Positions 1-8,675 are shown, counted from the stretch's first letter. The stretch is 64,000 nt of DNA from Sporosarcina beigongshangi (GCF_016820535.1 NZ_JADHDY010000006.1:62001-126000); one strand, 5' to 3'. The notes: a model not told the origin generated them from the sequence alone. Numbers and translations are program-made.

Positions 1-333
1 GCTTCCGTCTTGGCTGTCTACAAGGGCGACGCCGAGGTTGGCTTCAGCTACTGGGACGCCCGTGAGGTAGTCGCCAAGGACAACCCCGACGTCGGGGAAA
101 AGGTTGTGGTCTTCGCCTTGACAGAGGAAGTGCCCAACGACGGCATGTCCGTCACCAGCAAACTCAGCTCCGAGTGGCAGACCAAGATCAGCGACGCGAT
201 GCTTGACTTCTCAAAGACACCCGAAGGCGTTGAAGCGCTCACCGCAATCTACCAAATCACCGGCATGCAGAAGGCCGACCCGGATAGCCTGCGCAAGACG
301 CAGGAGGCTGCACGCTCCATCGGTCTCGGCTAG
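1..333 (+). CDS. phnD: Phosphonate-type ABC transporter substrate-binding protein, C-terminal fragment
   Basis: This is the C-terminal 110 residues of a periplasmic-type binding protein, cut off by the window edge; the frame is open from base 1, so the gene begins upstream. The segment GFSYWDAR and the following strand with VFALTEEVPNDG match the distal lobe of PhnD/PtxB-type phosphonate, phosphite or phosphate-ester binding proteins. The assignment rests mainly on the three PhnC/PhnE-type genes that follow at once. A strong hairpin separates it from phnC, which fits a binding protein made in excess over the membrane components. The ligand cannot be told from this fragment. Confidence 0.8.
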   Translation, partial: ASVLAVYKGDAEVGFSYWDAREVVAKDNPDVGEKVVVFALTEEVPNDGMSVTSKLSSEWQTKISDAMLDFSKTPEGVEALTAIYQITGMQKADPDSLRKTQEAARSIGLG

Positions 334-376
334 CAACGCTTCACAGCGCATCAGCACAATTCAGTACAACCTCACC

Positions 377-409
377 AATGTCCCGCCCTCAACACGGGGG
401 CGGGACATT
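377..409 (+). terminator. Hairpin between phnD and phnC, likely attenuator
   Basis: A perfect 12-bp stem (377-388 with 398-409) has a 9-nt loop and ends in TTT. It lies 44 nt after the phnD stop and 30 nt before phnC. Its position suggests partial termination or 3' protection of the phnD message; this is inference. Confidence 0.6.
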
Positions 410-438
410 TGGCGGCTCAGCAATAGAAAGCAGATCCA

Positions 439-1248
439 ATGGAGCACACCGCCGCGGATATCCGTTTTAGTGATGTATCAGTGACGTACCCCAACGGCTA
501 CACCGGTCTAAAGACCATCGATTTGAACATTCCAGCCGGTGAAATGGTGGGCATCGTGGGTCTCTCCGGCGCCGGAAAGTCAACGCTCATTCGCACCATC
601 AACGGGCTTGTCCCCATCACCAGCGGCAGCATCACCGTCGGCGCCCACCAACTCAACGGCCGCGGCGGCGCCCAGCTTCGAGGCAAGGATCTGCGAGAGC
701 TGCGTTCCAACGTCGGCATGGTCTTCCAGAGTTTTAACCTGGCCAAACGCACAACGGTGCTCAACAACGTGCTGATGGGCCGGCTCTACCACACCTCGGC
801 TTGGCGAATACTCTTGGGTGCCTGGAAAAACGACGACGTCGAACTCGCCATGTCTGCCTTGGAACGAGTCGAGATTGTGCCCAAGGCATATGAAAAGGCA
901 TCGAGCCTCTCGGGTGGACAGCAACAGCGCGTCGCTATTGCCCGCACGTTGGCCCAGCGCCCCCAAGTGATCTTGGCCGATGAGCCAGTAGCTTCCCTTG
1001 ACCCGCCAACATCGCACGTGGTGATGCGTGACCTGCAACGCATCAACGCCGACCTGGGCATCACAGTCATGGTCAATCTGCACTTTCTGGATCTCGCCCG
1101 CCGCTACAGTGACCGGCTGATCGGCCTGCGTTCCGGCGAGGTGGTCTTCGACGGAGCCGGAGCGGACGCCGATGAATCCGTTTTCGAAAACATCTACGGC
1201 CGGTCGCTGACGGCAGAAGATGTTTTGGATGGTCAGGCAGTACTTTGA
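439..1248 (+). CDS. phnC: Phosphonate-type ABC transporter ATP-binding protein PhnC
   Basis: A 269-residue cytoplasmic ATPase that powers uptake through the two PhnE permeases behind it. It has Walker A GLSGAGKST near residues 42-50, a Q-loop VFQSFNL, the signature SGGQQQRVAIAR, Walker B VILADEPVASLD, and a switch histidine in VNLHFLD. Length and motifs are standard for PhnC. It ends in a 4-nt overlap with the first permease gene, showing translational coupling. No C-P lyase genes are visible in the window, so the substrate could be phosphonate, phosphite, phosphate or an organophosphate. Confidence 0.92.
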   Translation: MEHTAADIRFSDVSVTYPNGYTGLKTIDLNIPAGEMVGIVGLSGAGKSTLIRTINGLVPITSGSITVGAHQLNGRGGAQLRGKDLRELRSNVGMVFQSFNLAKRTTVLNNVLMGRLYHTSAWRILLGAWKNDDVELAMSALERVEIVPKAYEKASSLSGGQQQRVAIARTLAQRPQVILADEPVASLDPPTSHVVMRDLQRINADLGITVMVNLHFLDLARRYSDRLIGLRSGEVVFDGAGADADESVFENIYGRSLTAEDVLDGQAVL

Positions 1249-2057
1249 GCACGAGCCTGTCGTCGCCCACGCAACACCGGCATGAACGCCCGACCAAGCC
1301 GAAGCTGGGCGCTAAGTACGCCGCCGCCACCGCTGTCCTGCTCATCATCACCATCTGGGCAGGGATTGGTGTGCAGGTCGACTTGCCGGCCATCGCCGCC
1401 AATTGGCGCAACGCCACCACCAATATCGTCCAACTGCTCCAGCCTGACTACGGCTTCTTCCCCAAAACCATTCCGGCGTTGCTGGAGACCTTGCAGATGG
1501 CCGTCATTGCCACGGTCATCAGCTCTGCCCTGTCGCTTCCGCTGGCTTTTCTGGCCTCGCGTGCCACCAATCCGCGACCGAAACTACTCGCGGCTGTACG
1601 GTTCTTGATGAACATGATCCGCAGCGTCCCGGACATTCTCTTCGCCTCCATTCTGGTGGCCGTTGTCGGCGTAGGTGCATTGTCGGGCATCATGGCGTTG
1701 GTGCTGTTCAACATTAGCATCATCGTGAAACTGGTCTCGGAGTCCCTCGACGGTGAGGATGCTGGTGCACAGGAGGCGGCCTTGGCAGCCGGGGCCAGCT
1801 GGCCCAAGGCCAACCGTGCGGCCATGCTGCCGCAGATCCTTCCCAGTTTTGCCTCCCAGGTGCTGTACACCTTTGAATTGAACATTCGCGCCTCCACGGT
1901 CATTGGCCTGGTGGGTGCGGGCGGTTTGGGCATCTTGATTGACAATGTCCGAAGCTTCTTCAGGTACCACGAGCTGTCGCTGATCATTCTGGAAATCTTG
2001 GTGCTGGTCCTGGTTCTTGAAGCGCTTTCCGCCTGGCTACGAAAGAAGTTGGTATAG
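1245..2057 (+). CDS. phnE: Phosphonate-type ABC transporter permease PhnE (first)
   Basis: A 270-residue inner-membrane permease with about six membrane segments. The coupling-helix (EAA-like) region reads EAALAAGASWPKANR near residues 175-190 and is followed by the conserved segment NIRASTVIGLVGAGGLG, typical of PhnE. The start is a TTG overlapping the phnC stop by 4 nt. It pairs with the second permease to form a heterodimeric channel, an arrangement common in PhnE1/PhnE2 systems. Confidence 0.9.
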   Translation: MSTSLSSPTQHRHERPTKPKLGAKYAAATAVLLIITIWAGIGVQVDLPAIAANWRNATTNIVQLLQPDYGFFPKTIPALLETLQMAVIATVISSALSLPLAFLASRATNPRPKLLAAVRFLMNMIRSVPDILFASILVAVVGVGALSGIMALVLFNISIIVKLVSESLDGEDAGAQEAALAAGASWPKANRAAMLPQILPSFASQVLYTFELNIRASTVIGLVGAGGLGILIDNVRSFFRYHELSLIILEILVLVLVLEALSAWLRKKLV

Positions 2058-2058
2058 C

Positions 2059-2895
2059 GTGGCGACACTTATTGCCCAGCAGCAGCCCACGGCACGGCCC
2101 GTAAAACCAACGACCCAACTGCGCACCACGCTCTGGCTGTTGGTCAGCCTGATTGTGGTTGCCGCGTTTTGGTCGGTCCAGATCAAGTGGTCATCCCTGG
2201 CGGATTTCCCGTCTCAGCTGATCAAGTATTTGGGTCTGATGTTGTTTCCGCCGGACTGGAGCAAGTTCGGTGAAGCCTTCAAGGCGACTATTCTGTCCGT
2301 TCAAATGGCGTGGATCGGCACCATTTTGGGCATCATTGTTTCCTTCCCACTGAGCTTTTTGGCTTCCAGGGGCCTGGCGCCGCGCGCCGTCAACGCCCCA
2401 CTGCGCTTCATTTTCGCCGTGATCCGGGCAGTGCCCGAGGTGGTCATCGCCATTTTGATCCTTTCGGTCACCGGGCTGACCCCGTTCACCGGTGCGCTGG
2501 CCTTGGCCGTCGGATCAATCGGCACCCTGGGCAAATGGGGATACGAAGCTTTCGAGGGCGTTGATCCCGGCCCCAAGGAAGCCGTCCGCTCCACCGGTGG
2601 CGGGACCTTGGCCCTGATCCGTTGGGGAGTTTGGCCTTCCGCCGCCCCGGAAGTGCTCTCCTTCTGGCTCTATCGATTTGAAATCAATGTGCGGGCTTCA
2701 GCAATTTTGGGTCTTATCGGGGCCGGAGGCATCGGAAAAATGCTGCAAGACAATGTCCAATTCCGTAATTGGGACGCTGTCGGCATGCTGCTTGTTGTTG
2801 TTGTCGTCGTCACCATGGCCATTGACCAAATCTCCGGCGCCGTCCGCAACAAGCTGATCCACGGCACGTGGCGCGCGCCCAGGCGGGCATCATGA
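2059..2895 (+). CDS. phnE: Phosphonate-type ABC transporter permease PhnE (second)
   Basis: A 278-residue permease homologous to its upstream neighbour, with a coupling region EAVRSTGGGTLALIRWGVWP and the PhnE signature NVRASAILGLIGAGGIG. I chose the GTG at 2059, one base after the previous stop, with AAGAAG upstream. An ATG at 2017 in the same frame would force a 41-nt overlap and looks less likely. The downstream phosphoesterase starts in an ATGA overlap, so the five genes appear to form one transcript. Confidence 0.9.
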   Translation: MATLIAQQQPTARPVKPTTQLRTTLWLLVSLIVVAAFWSVQIKWSSLADFPSQLIKYLGLMLFPPDWSKFGEAFKATILSVQMAWIGTILGIIVSFPLSFLASRGLAPRAVNAPLRFIFAVIRAVPEVVIAILILSVTGLTPFTGALALAVGSIGTLGKWGYEAFEGVDPGPKEAVRSTGGGTLALIRWGVWPSAAPEVLSFWLYRFEINVRASAILGLIGAGGIGKMLQDNVQFRNWDAVGMLLVVVVVVTMAIDQISGAVRNKLIHGTWRAPRRAS

Positions 2896-3905
2896 GCCAG
2901 CTGCGAATCCTCCACCTCAGCGACTCCCACCTCATGGACGGAGGGGCGCTGCATGAAGGCACGGTCGACACCGTTGCCGCCTACCGCTTCACACTTGAGT
3001 CCTTTGAAAACGCGGGTCCCCTGGACCTGGTGGTGGTTTCCGGAGACGTCTCCGACGACGGGTCCCCGGCTTCCTACCGCATCATGCGTTCCCTGACCGC
3101 AGACTTCGCAACCCGGCACGGCGCCGTGGCTGTCTACGCGATGGGGAACCATGACCAGCGTGCAGGCTTCCGCGAGGTCCTCGGTGACGGCCATGGCGAT
3201 GGCGGAATGCCCGCCGTCGAACACACAGCTATTGTGGGCACCAGCCACGTTGCGGGGTATCGGATTATCACCCTGGACAGCTCCGTTCCCGGCCGCACCC
3301 ATGGCCATGTAACTGGCGAGCAGTTGACCTGGCTGCGTTCACAGCTCGCCACCCATCACGGGAACGGGACCGTGGTGGTGATCCATCATCCCCCCGTGGA
3401 ACCGGTGACGACGCTACATCAAGGCATCGGTCTATTGAATGCCTCGGAGTTTGCCGATGCGCTGGCGGAAACCGACACCGTCGCGATCCTCAGCGGCCAC
3501 TACCATCATCACCTAAGCGATGTGTTGGTTGCCGGCAGCACATCGATTCCTGTCATCGTCACCTCCGGAATCGTCAATTCCAACGATGTGCTCGCCAAGG
3601 CCGGTCATGAACGGGCTCTCGCCGGAAGTGGCGGTACCCTGATTACAGTGAGTAGCCTGCCTGCCGAGGCATCGTCGAATCAGCAAGGAACCGCCATGGC
3701 ACGTGTGCGCTCACTGCCCCTGCGATTCCAGCTGCCAGTGAGCATCAGCCCGCCGCTCGTGTTCGATCTTGACAAAGCATTGGTTGACGGCATCTCCCGG
3801 AAGATCTCAGCCACCACGGCCGAACGTGAGGCAGCCCAACGCCCCATTAAAAACGGCCACGCGTTCAACAACCAACGGCTCCAAGGGAGGCCCACCATTG
3901 ACTGA
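2892..3905 (+). CDS. Metallophosphoesterase, CpdA/Icc-type phosphodiesterase
   Basis: A 337-residue calcineurin-fold hydrolase with the full set of dinuclear-metal motifs in order: HLSDSH near the start, GDVSDDG, GNHDQR, VIHHPP and GHYHHH. The family includes cyclic-nucleotide, glycerophospho- and other phosphodiesterases. The start ATG overlaps the phnE stop (ATGA). Placement inside a PhnCDE operon suggests that it splits an imported phosphodiester or phosphonate ester in the cytoplasm; that role is inference. The C-terminal 60 residues are poorly defined. Confidence 0.8.
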   Translation: MSQLRILHLSDSHLMDGGALHEGTVDTVAAYRFTLESFENAGPLDLVVVSGDVSDDGSPASYRIMRSLTADFATRHGAVAVYAMGNHDQRAGFREVLGDGHGDGGMPAVEHTAIVGTSHVAGYRIITLDSSVPGRTHGHVTGEQLTWLRSQLATHHGNGTVVVIHHPPVEPVTTLHQGIGLLNASEFADALAETDTVAILSGHYHHHLSDVLVAGSTSIPVIVTSGIVNSNDVLAKAGHERALAGSGGTLITVSSLPAEASSNQQGTAMARVRSLPLRFQLPVSISPPLVFDLDKALVDGISRKISATTAEREAAQRPIKNGHAFNNQRLQGRPTID

Positions 3906-4752
3906 AGCGGCACCCGGCCAAGTCATAGCCAATATCCGCTCGGCACGCCCTTCGCTGCTGCCCGCTGAACAAGCTGTGGCCACAGTGTTTCTGGCCCACA
4001 CCCAGAAGATTGTTGAGCTGTCCTCGCAGCAGGTCGCTGACCTGGCCGGAGCTTCCAGGGCCACGGTGGTGCGGACCTGCCAAAGTTTGGGGTATTCCGG
4101 ATACCAGCAATTGCGAGTGCTGCTGGCACGCGACGCAGGCTATGCCGTCCCGGAGGAACCGCCAAAGGTGGTTGGTTCGGCGGGCATGGTGGCCGACACT
4201 TTCGTCCAGGTGGGCCATGCCGTCAGTACGATGGCGGCCCTGCTGGATCCTGCGGCCGTCACAGGATCTGTGCGGGCCATGGCCGCAGCGGGACGGATGC
4301 TCGTGGTGGGAAATGGGCTTTCCGCACCGCTGGCAGCCGATATGGCCTCACGCTTGATCTCCATCGGCCGTCCTGCAGAATCACCGTTGGACGTGATTGA
4401 CCAACAGATTTCAGCCCGTCTGCTGGCCCCCACGGATCTGCTGTTGATCATCAGCGGCAGCGGCTCCAACAGTTCCAGCCTGCGCGCGGCCCACGCTGCC
4501 AAGGACGCCGGAGCAACACTGGTAGCCATCACAGCGTTTGCGCGATCCCCCCTCGCCGGCGTGGCCGATTATTCGCTGGTCGTCGGCATGGGTGATTTGA
4601 GCTTTCGAGAAGAAATAACCGTGACCAGCAGAATCCCGCAAACCATCCTGATGGAAGGACTCGTCGCGGCCCTGACGGAGGAACTGGGTGAACGGGCCAC
4701 GGCGGCCAAGGCGCTGGCCCTGGAGGTCATCAGCGGCAATCTCGACGAATAA
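3898..4752 (+). CDS. MurR/RpiR family transcriptional regulator
   Basis: A 284-residue regulator with an N-terminal HTH_6 domain (about residues 10-80, including QVADLAGASRATVVRTCQSL) and a C-terminal SIS domain (about 130-260, with VVGNGLSAPLAADMASRL and IISGSGSNSSSL) that normally senses phosphosugars. I chose the TTG at 3898 because AGGGAGG lies 8 nt upstream and the gene then overlaps the phosphodiesterase by 8 nt. It probably controls the phn-type operon in response to a phosphorylated metabolite; this is inferred from context only. Confidence 0.87.
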   Translation: MTEAAPGQVIANIRSARPSLLPAEQAVATVFLAHTQKIVELSSQQVADLAGASRATVVRTCQSLGYSGYQQLRVLLARDAGYAVPEEPPKVVGSAGMVADTFVQVGHAVSTMAALLDPAAVTGSVRAMAAAGRMLVVGNGLSAPLAADMASRLISIGRPAESPLDVIDQQISARLLAPTDLLLIISGSGSNSSSLRAAHAAKDAGATLVAITAFARSPLAGVADYSLVVGMGDLSFREEITVTSRIPQTILMEGLVAALTEELGERATAAKALALEVISGNLDE

Positions 4753-4832
4753 TTGCGGTTCCTGGGACCCGTCCGGGCGTCAGCTTGCCCGTGCCAAGAG
4801 AGCACCCGCACACGAAGAGGTAGGATGTCCAC

Positions 4833-5690
4833 ATGACCTTTGCGCCCCACCGCCTCGCCCGTGTCCGCCCCAGCAACACCGAGCAGGAAGGCCAGGGCAC
4901 CGCAGCCCGGCCGGCGCTGCCGGAGCAGTTCTTCGTCCGCAACGACGCCGCCGACTTCACCAGCCCCGAAGGCCGCATCTGGCAGGTTGTTGAAACACCC
5001 TTCCCCACTTCTCCGGCAAACCAAAACAGCCCCGCCCGCGACGGCTGGACCTTGGGCGCCACCGTCACCGAAGATGAGTTCACTTTCCTCGCACCCTGCG
5101 CCCCGGTCAACGTGTTCGGCATGGCTCACAACACCGGCGCTCCCGGCCGCGCGCTCCCGGCGCAGGCGTTCCACAAGGCCGCCAGCTCGGTGGTCGGCCC
5201 CGGCGACGCGATCGAACTGGGCCCCAGCACCGGCTACACCGACCCCGAGGCCGAGCTGACCATCGTGATCGGCAGCCCCGCCAAGAACCTCACGCTTGAG
5301 ACCGCCCGCAGCGCCATCCTCGGATTCACGATCGGCAACGACGTCTCCGACCGCGACGCCCAGAAGTCCGATGAACTCTGGCTCAGCGCCAAGAGCCCTG
5401 ACACCTTTACGCCGCTGGGGCCCTGGATTGTTGTTGGCCTGAAGGACGACGGCGTGGCCATCAGCATTGTGCACAACGGCACCGAGCTGACACCCGCCTC
5501 GAGTGACGACCTGGGCTGGGGAGTGGACGAAATCCTGGTCTACCTCAGCGCCTTCATGACCCTGCAGCCCGGCGACGTCATCATGACGGGTTTCCCGGCC
5601 GAATGCCGCCGGATCAACCCGGGCGATGAGGTCATTTGCCGCATTGACGGCATTGGCGAGCTCCGCAACCCGGTGGTCGCCGGGCTCTAA
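4833..5690 (+). CDS. Fumarylacetoacetate hydrolase (FAH) family protein
   Basis: A 285-residue member of the FAH superfamily, which hydrolyses or decarboxylates beta-keto and oxo acids using a divalent metal. Metal ligands are visible as DPEAEL and, further on, the aspartate in TIGNDVSDRD. The C-terminal MTGFPAECRRINPGDEV is characteristic. The ATG at 4833 has a purine-rich GAGGTAGGA upstream. It lies 80 nt after the rpiR-type gene and may be a separate unit. The substrate is unknown; oxaloacetate decarboxylase or acylpyruvase activity is known in relatives. Confidence 0.8.
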   Translation: MTFAPHRLARVRPSNTEQEGQGTAARPALPEQFFVRNDAADFTSPEGRIWQVVETPFPTSPANQNSPARDGWTLGATVTEDEFTFLAPCAPVNVFGMAHNTGAPGRALPAQAFHKAASSVVGPGDAIELGPSTGYTDPEAELTIVIGSPAKNLTLETARSAILGFTIGNDVSDRDAQKSDELWLSAKSPDTFTPLGPWIVVGLKDDGVAISIVHNGTELTPASSDDLGWGVDEILVYLSAFMTLQPGDVIMTGFPAECRRINPGDEVICRIDGIGELRNPVVAGL

Positions 5691-5807
5691 CGCAATTGCC
5701 GCCGCCCCGCGCCGGTGGCGCGCCGGGCGGCGGCTGCCCAATTCACAGGCAACATACGCTCTCCTGTTTGGGACTTCCCACGCACAGCTGGCAAGATTTG
5801 GTTAACT

Positions 5808-6341
5808 ATGGCAACCACCACAATCCCAGAGCCCGCTCCCGCGGACCAGGCCCCTGCGCCCCGGGGCCTGCCGGGCGCTGCCCAGAAGTGGTGGCGGGAC
5901 CATCCGGTCCTGGCCGGGCAGCTGCGCGGCTTCGCCTTTGTGGCCGTGATCTGCACAGTCATCTCCATGGCCATCTTTGCGAGCCTGCGCCCGGCGGTGG
6001 GGACCCAATGGGCCAACGTCGTTTCCCTGGTGCTGTGCTCCGTCCTGAACACAGAGCTGAACCGCCGCATCAGTTTTGGCGTCACGGACCGGCACCTGTG
6101 GTGGCGGGACCAGCGCCGGGGCCTGTGGGTCATGCTGCTGGCGCTGGCCATGACGAGCGGCAGCCTGTGGCTGCTGCACCAGGCCAGCCCCGAGGCTTCC
6201 GTGCCCCTGGAACTGGCCGTCATAGTCCTTGGCAACGTGGCCTCCGCTGTGACCCGGTTCCTCTTGCTGCGCTACTGGATCTTCCGGCGCGTCCGCCACG
6301 GCCGCCCCGCCTCCCGCCAAGACGAGCACCAGTCATCCTGA
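5808..6341 (+). CDS. GtrA-like membrane protein
   Basis: A 177-residue protein with four predicted membrane helices and the GtrA-like core LRGFAFVAVICTVISMAIF, NTELNRRISFG and RFLLLRYWIF near the C-terminus. GtrA proteins are linked to flipping of lipid-bound sugars for cell-envelope glycosylation, but no glycosyltransferase lies next to it here. The start at 5808 follows a weak ribosome site; the longer in-frame extension to 5715 is low-complexity and unlikely to be translated. Confidence 0.75.
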   Translation: MATTTIPEPAPADQAPAPRGLPGAAQKWWRDHPVLAGQLRGFAFVAVICTVISMAIFASLRPAVGTQWANVVSLVLCSVLNTELNRRISFGVTDRHLWWRDQRRGLWVMLLALAMTSGSLWLLHQASPEASVPLELAVIVLGNVASAVTRFLLLRYWIFRRVRHGRPASRQDEHQSS

Positions 6342-6358
6342 GGCAAGGTCCGGGCAGC

Positions 6359-6652
6359 CTACCCAGCGTGCTCGTAGGTTAGGCAGTCGGCATTGTCCGC
6401 ACCGGGGCCCACCCGCACGGACTCGGCAGCACACATCAGGTGGTCGTTGTGGGTGCACTCGGCGCGCTGGCAGGCGCCCACCGAGGCCAGCACCTTGGGC
6501 AGCCCGCCGTGGACGCCGGTGTCGATGAAGGTGGCGCACTGGGCGTGGTCGGCGTTGCCGCCGATCGTGATTCCTGCAGCCCCGCAATGCGTGTGGTCGT
6601 TGAATGAGCAGTTCGACACTGCACATTCTGTGACGGGAACAGTGGCAGTCAT
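6359..6652 (-). CDS. Double DUF1540 cysteine-rich small protein
   Basis: A 97-residue protein holding two copies of the DUF1540 motif: TECAVSNCSFNDHTHCGA near the start and GACQRAECTHNDHLMCAA near residues 59-76, each followed by a distal cysteine. The spacing suggests metal binding. The ATG at 6652 is fixed by a clean AAGGAG seven bases upstream. Function is unknown; relatives are common in Actinobacteria and Firmicutes. It is transcribed away from the two-component cluster to its right. Confidence 0.75.
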   Translation of the reverse strand: MTATVPVTECAVSNCSFNDHTHCGAAGITIGGNADHAQCATFIDTGVHGGLPKVLASVGACQRAECTHNDHLMCAAESVRVGPGADNADCLTYEHAG

Positions 6653-6778
6653 GATGAACTCCTTGCTGGGAAGCCGGCCTGCACGGCCGGGGTCCCTCCA
6701 CTTTAAGTCCGCGCACCGCCAAGCAACTAGCACGAATTTCCCTTGGCCAATTCGCCACCGCGGGGGCAACATGTTTGG

Positions 6779-6805
6779 ATGAGAGAACTCTCATTCAGGC
6801 CTCAT
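6779..6805. promoter_or_regulatory. Palindromic operator candidate before the two-component operon
   Basis: The sequence ATGAGAGAACTCTCAT (6779-6794) is an inverted repeat with 7-bp arms. A further CCTCAT half-site follows, spaced 11 bp from the CTCTCAT arm. It ends 33 nt before the first gene of the operon. Nearly the same palindrome recurs at 9400-9415 before the DUF4956/VTC operon. The likely binder is the adjacent OmpR-type regulator; this is inference. Confidence 0.6.
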
Positions 6806-6838
6806 CTGATTGGCAATCCCGTGCGAAAGGATTGAGCC

Positions 6839-7207
6839 ATGCACATCCCACGGTTCATCCTCGCCGCCTTCATCACCCTGGTGGTGGGCGGGACCATCGT
6901 GGCCACGACCCTGCTCGTTTCCAGTTCGGAACCGCGCCTCGGCGACACCATCGTGGTTACCCCGCACGGCACACCTGCACCGGCGCCGTCGCCCACGACG
7001 GCACCAAGCCCAACCCCGACTCCCAGCCCCACCACCGCTACGCCAACGGACACCAGCCCAACGCCACCTCCGCCGTCGTCCGCACCGCCGGCACCACCCG
7101 CCCCGCCGGCAGGCGACGGCGCCGAGGTGGTCCCCGGCTGCGCCCCTCTGGCAGGCGACGACGACTGTGACGACGAGGACGACTGGGACGATCCCGATGA
7201 CGACTGA
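6839..7207 (+). CDS. Small membrane-anchored protein with Pro/Thr linker and acidic tail
   Basis: A 122-residue protein of unrecognised family. It begins with a single hydrophobic segment (residues 5-26, FILAAFITLVVGGTIVATTLL) that may be an anchor or signal. A long Pro/Thr/Ser-rich linker follows (about 45-95). The protein ends with a motif CAPLAGDDDCDD and an almost pure aspartate tail. The layout suggests an extracytoplasmic tether with a cation-binding tail. It is the first gene of the sensor kinase operon and overlaps the kinase start by 11 nt, so a role in signal input is plausible. GAAAGGA precedes the ATG. Confidence 0.6.
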   Translation: MHIPRFILAAFITLVVGGTIVATTLLVSSSEPRLGDTIVVTPHGTPAPAPSPTTAPSPTPTPSPTTATPTDTSPTPPPPSSAPPAPPAPPAGDGAEVVPGCAPLAGDDDCDDEDDWDDPDDD

Positions 7208-8675
7208 CTCCCCGAGCCGGCACGTCACCGCCCGGGGCCGCATCATCGGCGCGATGGTGCTGCTGCTGGCGGTCGCCTTCGCCGGCTCGATTGTGCTGTC
7301 GGCGCAGATCCTGAACGCGCGCACGGACGCCATGGTGGATGACCGGCTGACGCACGCCGCAACGAGTTTTCGCACCTTCGCCACGTCCCCGTCGGGCAGT
7401 TCACAGTTCACCGCCGACGCGCTGCTGACGAGGTTCCTGCAGGACACCGTGCCGACCCGCGCCGAGACCGCGTTCAGCCTGCTCGACGGTGCCCCGCACC
7501 GGCGCATGGCTGGCGACCCGCCCACACGGCTGGACAGGGACCCGGCGTTTCTCGCGCTCGTCACAGGGCACGCTCAGCCCGTCCACGGTCGCTACGCTAC
7601 GAGCGCCGGCCAGGTCGCGTACGCCGTCATCCCCGTCCAGGTGGTGGGCGACCCCGCATCGGGCGCCTTGGTCAGCGTCCAGTTCCGCCGCGAGGTTGCC
7701 GCCCCGCTGTTCAGCTCGCTGGGCATTTTCGCGCTGGCCGGCGTGCTGGCCGTCATCGGCGCCGGGATCGCCAGCTGGCTCATCGCCGGGCGGGTGCTTG
7801 CCCCGTTGCGGCAGGTGCGGGAGACGGCCGAGACCATCAGCGAAACAGACCTCAAGGGCCGCATCGAGGTCAAGGGGCACGATGACGTCGCCGCCCTGGC
7901 CACCACCTTCAACCGCATGCTGGACAGGCTCGAGACCGCCTTCGCCACGCAGCAACAGTTTGTGGACGACGCCGGCCATGAGCTGCGCACGCCCATCACC
8001 GTGGTCCGCGGGCACCTGGAAATGATGGGCGACGACCCGGCCGAGCGCGCCGAGACGATCGCCCTGGTCACCGACGAGCTGGACCGGATGGCCCGGATCG
8101 TCAACGACCTGCTGCTGCTCGCCAAGGCCCAGCAGCCCGACTTTGTGGTGCCCCAGGACGTGGAACTCATGGACCTGCTGGTGGATGCGCTCAGCAAGGC
8201 CAGCATGCTCGGCCCGCATCACTGGGCCGTGGACGGGCTCGCCGAGGGCCGCATCACCGCGGACGGCCAGCGCCTGACCCAGGCCCTCATGCAGCTCGCC
8301 GCCAACGCCGCCGCCCACACACCGGCAGACGGCACCATCGCGTTCGGCTCACGCCTGGTTCCCGGCTCCATGCACGACGGCGGCCGGCTGCTTTTGTGGG
8401 TGCGTGACACGGGTGCGGGAATCGCCGAGGCGGACCAGGACGGCATCTTCTCCCGATTCCGCCGGGGCGCGGGCGTGCACCAGACAGCCGGTGCAGGGCT
8501 GGGTCTGGCCATTGTGAAGTCGATTGCCGAGGCCCACGGCGGCACTGTTTCCGTGGCCAGCACACCCGGTGCGGGTGCCACCTTTACCCTGGACCTGCCG
8601 GCGGCGCTGCTGCCGGATGATGAACTCGCCGCTGCCGGCCAAGGGGACGGCAGCCCGTGGAAAGGCACTGAATGA
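7197..8675 (+). CDS. Two-component sensor histidine kinase (HAMP, HisKA, HATPase)
   Basis: A 492-residue membrane kinase. A first membrane helix lies near residues 15-38, then an extracytoplasmic domain of about 130 residues, a second helix (about 172-200) and a HAMP segment. The HisKA box has the phospho-accepting histidine in DDAGHELRTPI. The ATP-binding domain shows LAANAAAHT, RDTGAGIAEADQDGIF and GAGLGLAIVKSIAEAHGG. The ATG at 7197 lies inside the upstream gene, so the two are coupled. It ends in an ATGA overlap with its response regulator. The signal is unknown. Confidence 0.93.
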   Translation: MTTDSPSRHVTARGRIIGAMVLLLAVAFAGSIVLSAQILNARTDAMVDDRLTHAATSFRTFATSPSGSSQFTADALLTRFLQDTVPTRAETAFSLLDGAPHRRMAGDPPTRLDRDPAFLALVTGHAQPVHGRYATSAGQVAYAVIPVQVVGDPASGALVSVQFRREVAAPLFSSLGIFALAGVLAVIGAGIASWLIAGRVLAPLRQVRETAETISETDLKGRIEVKGHDDVAALATTFNRMLDRLETAFATQQQFVDDAGHELRTPITVVRGHLEMMGDDPAERAETIALVTDELDRMARIVNDLLLLAKAQQPDFVVPQDVELMDLLVDALSKASMLGPHHWAVDGLAEGRITADGQRLTQALMQLAANAAAHTPADGTIAFGSRLVPGSMHDGGRLLLWVRDTGAGIAEADQDGIFSRFRRGAGVHQTAGAGLGLAIVKSIAEAHGGTVSVASTPGAGATFTLDLPAALLPDDELAAAGQGDGSPWKGTE

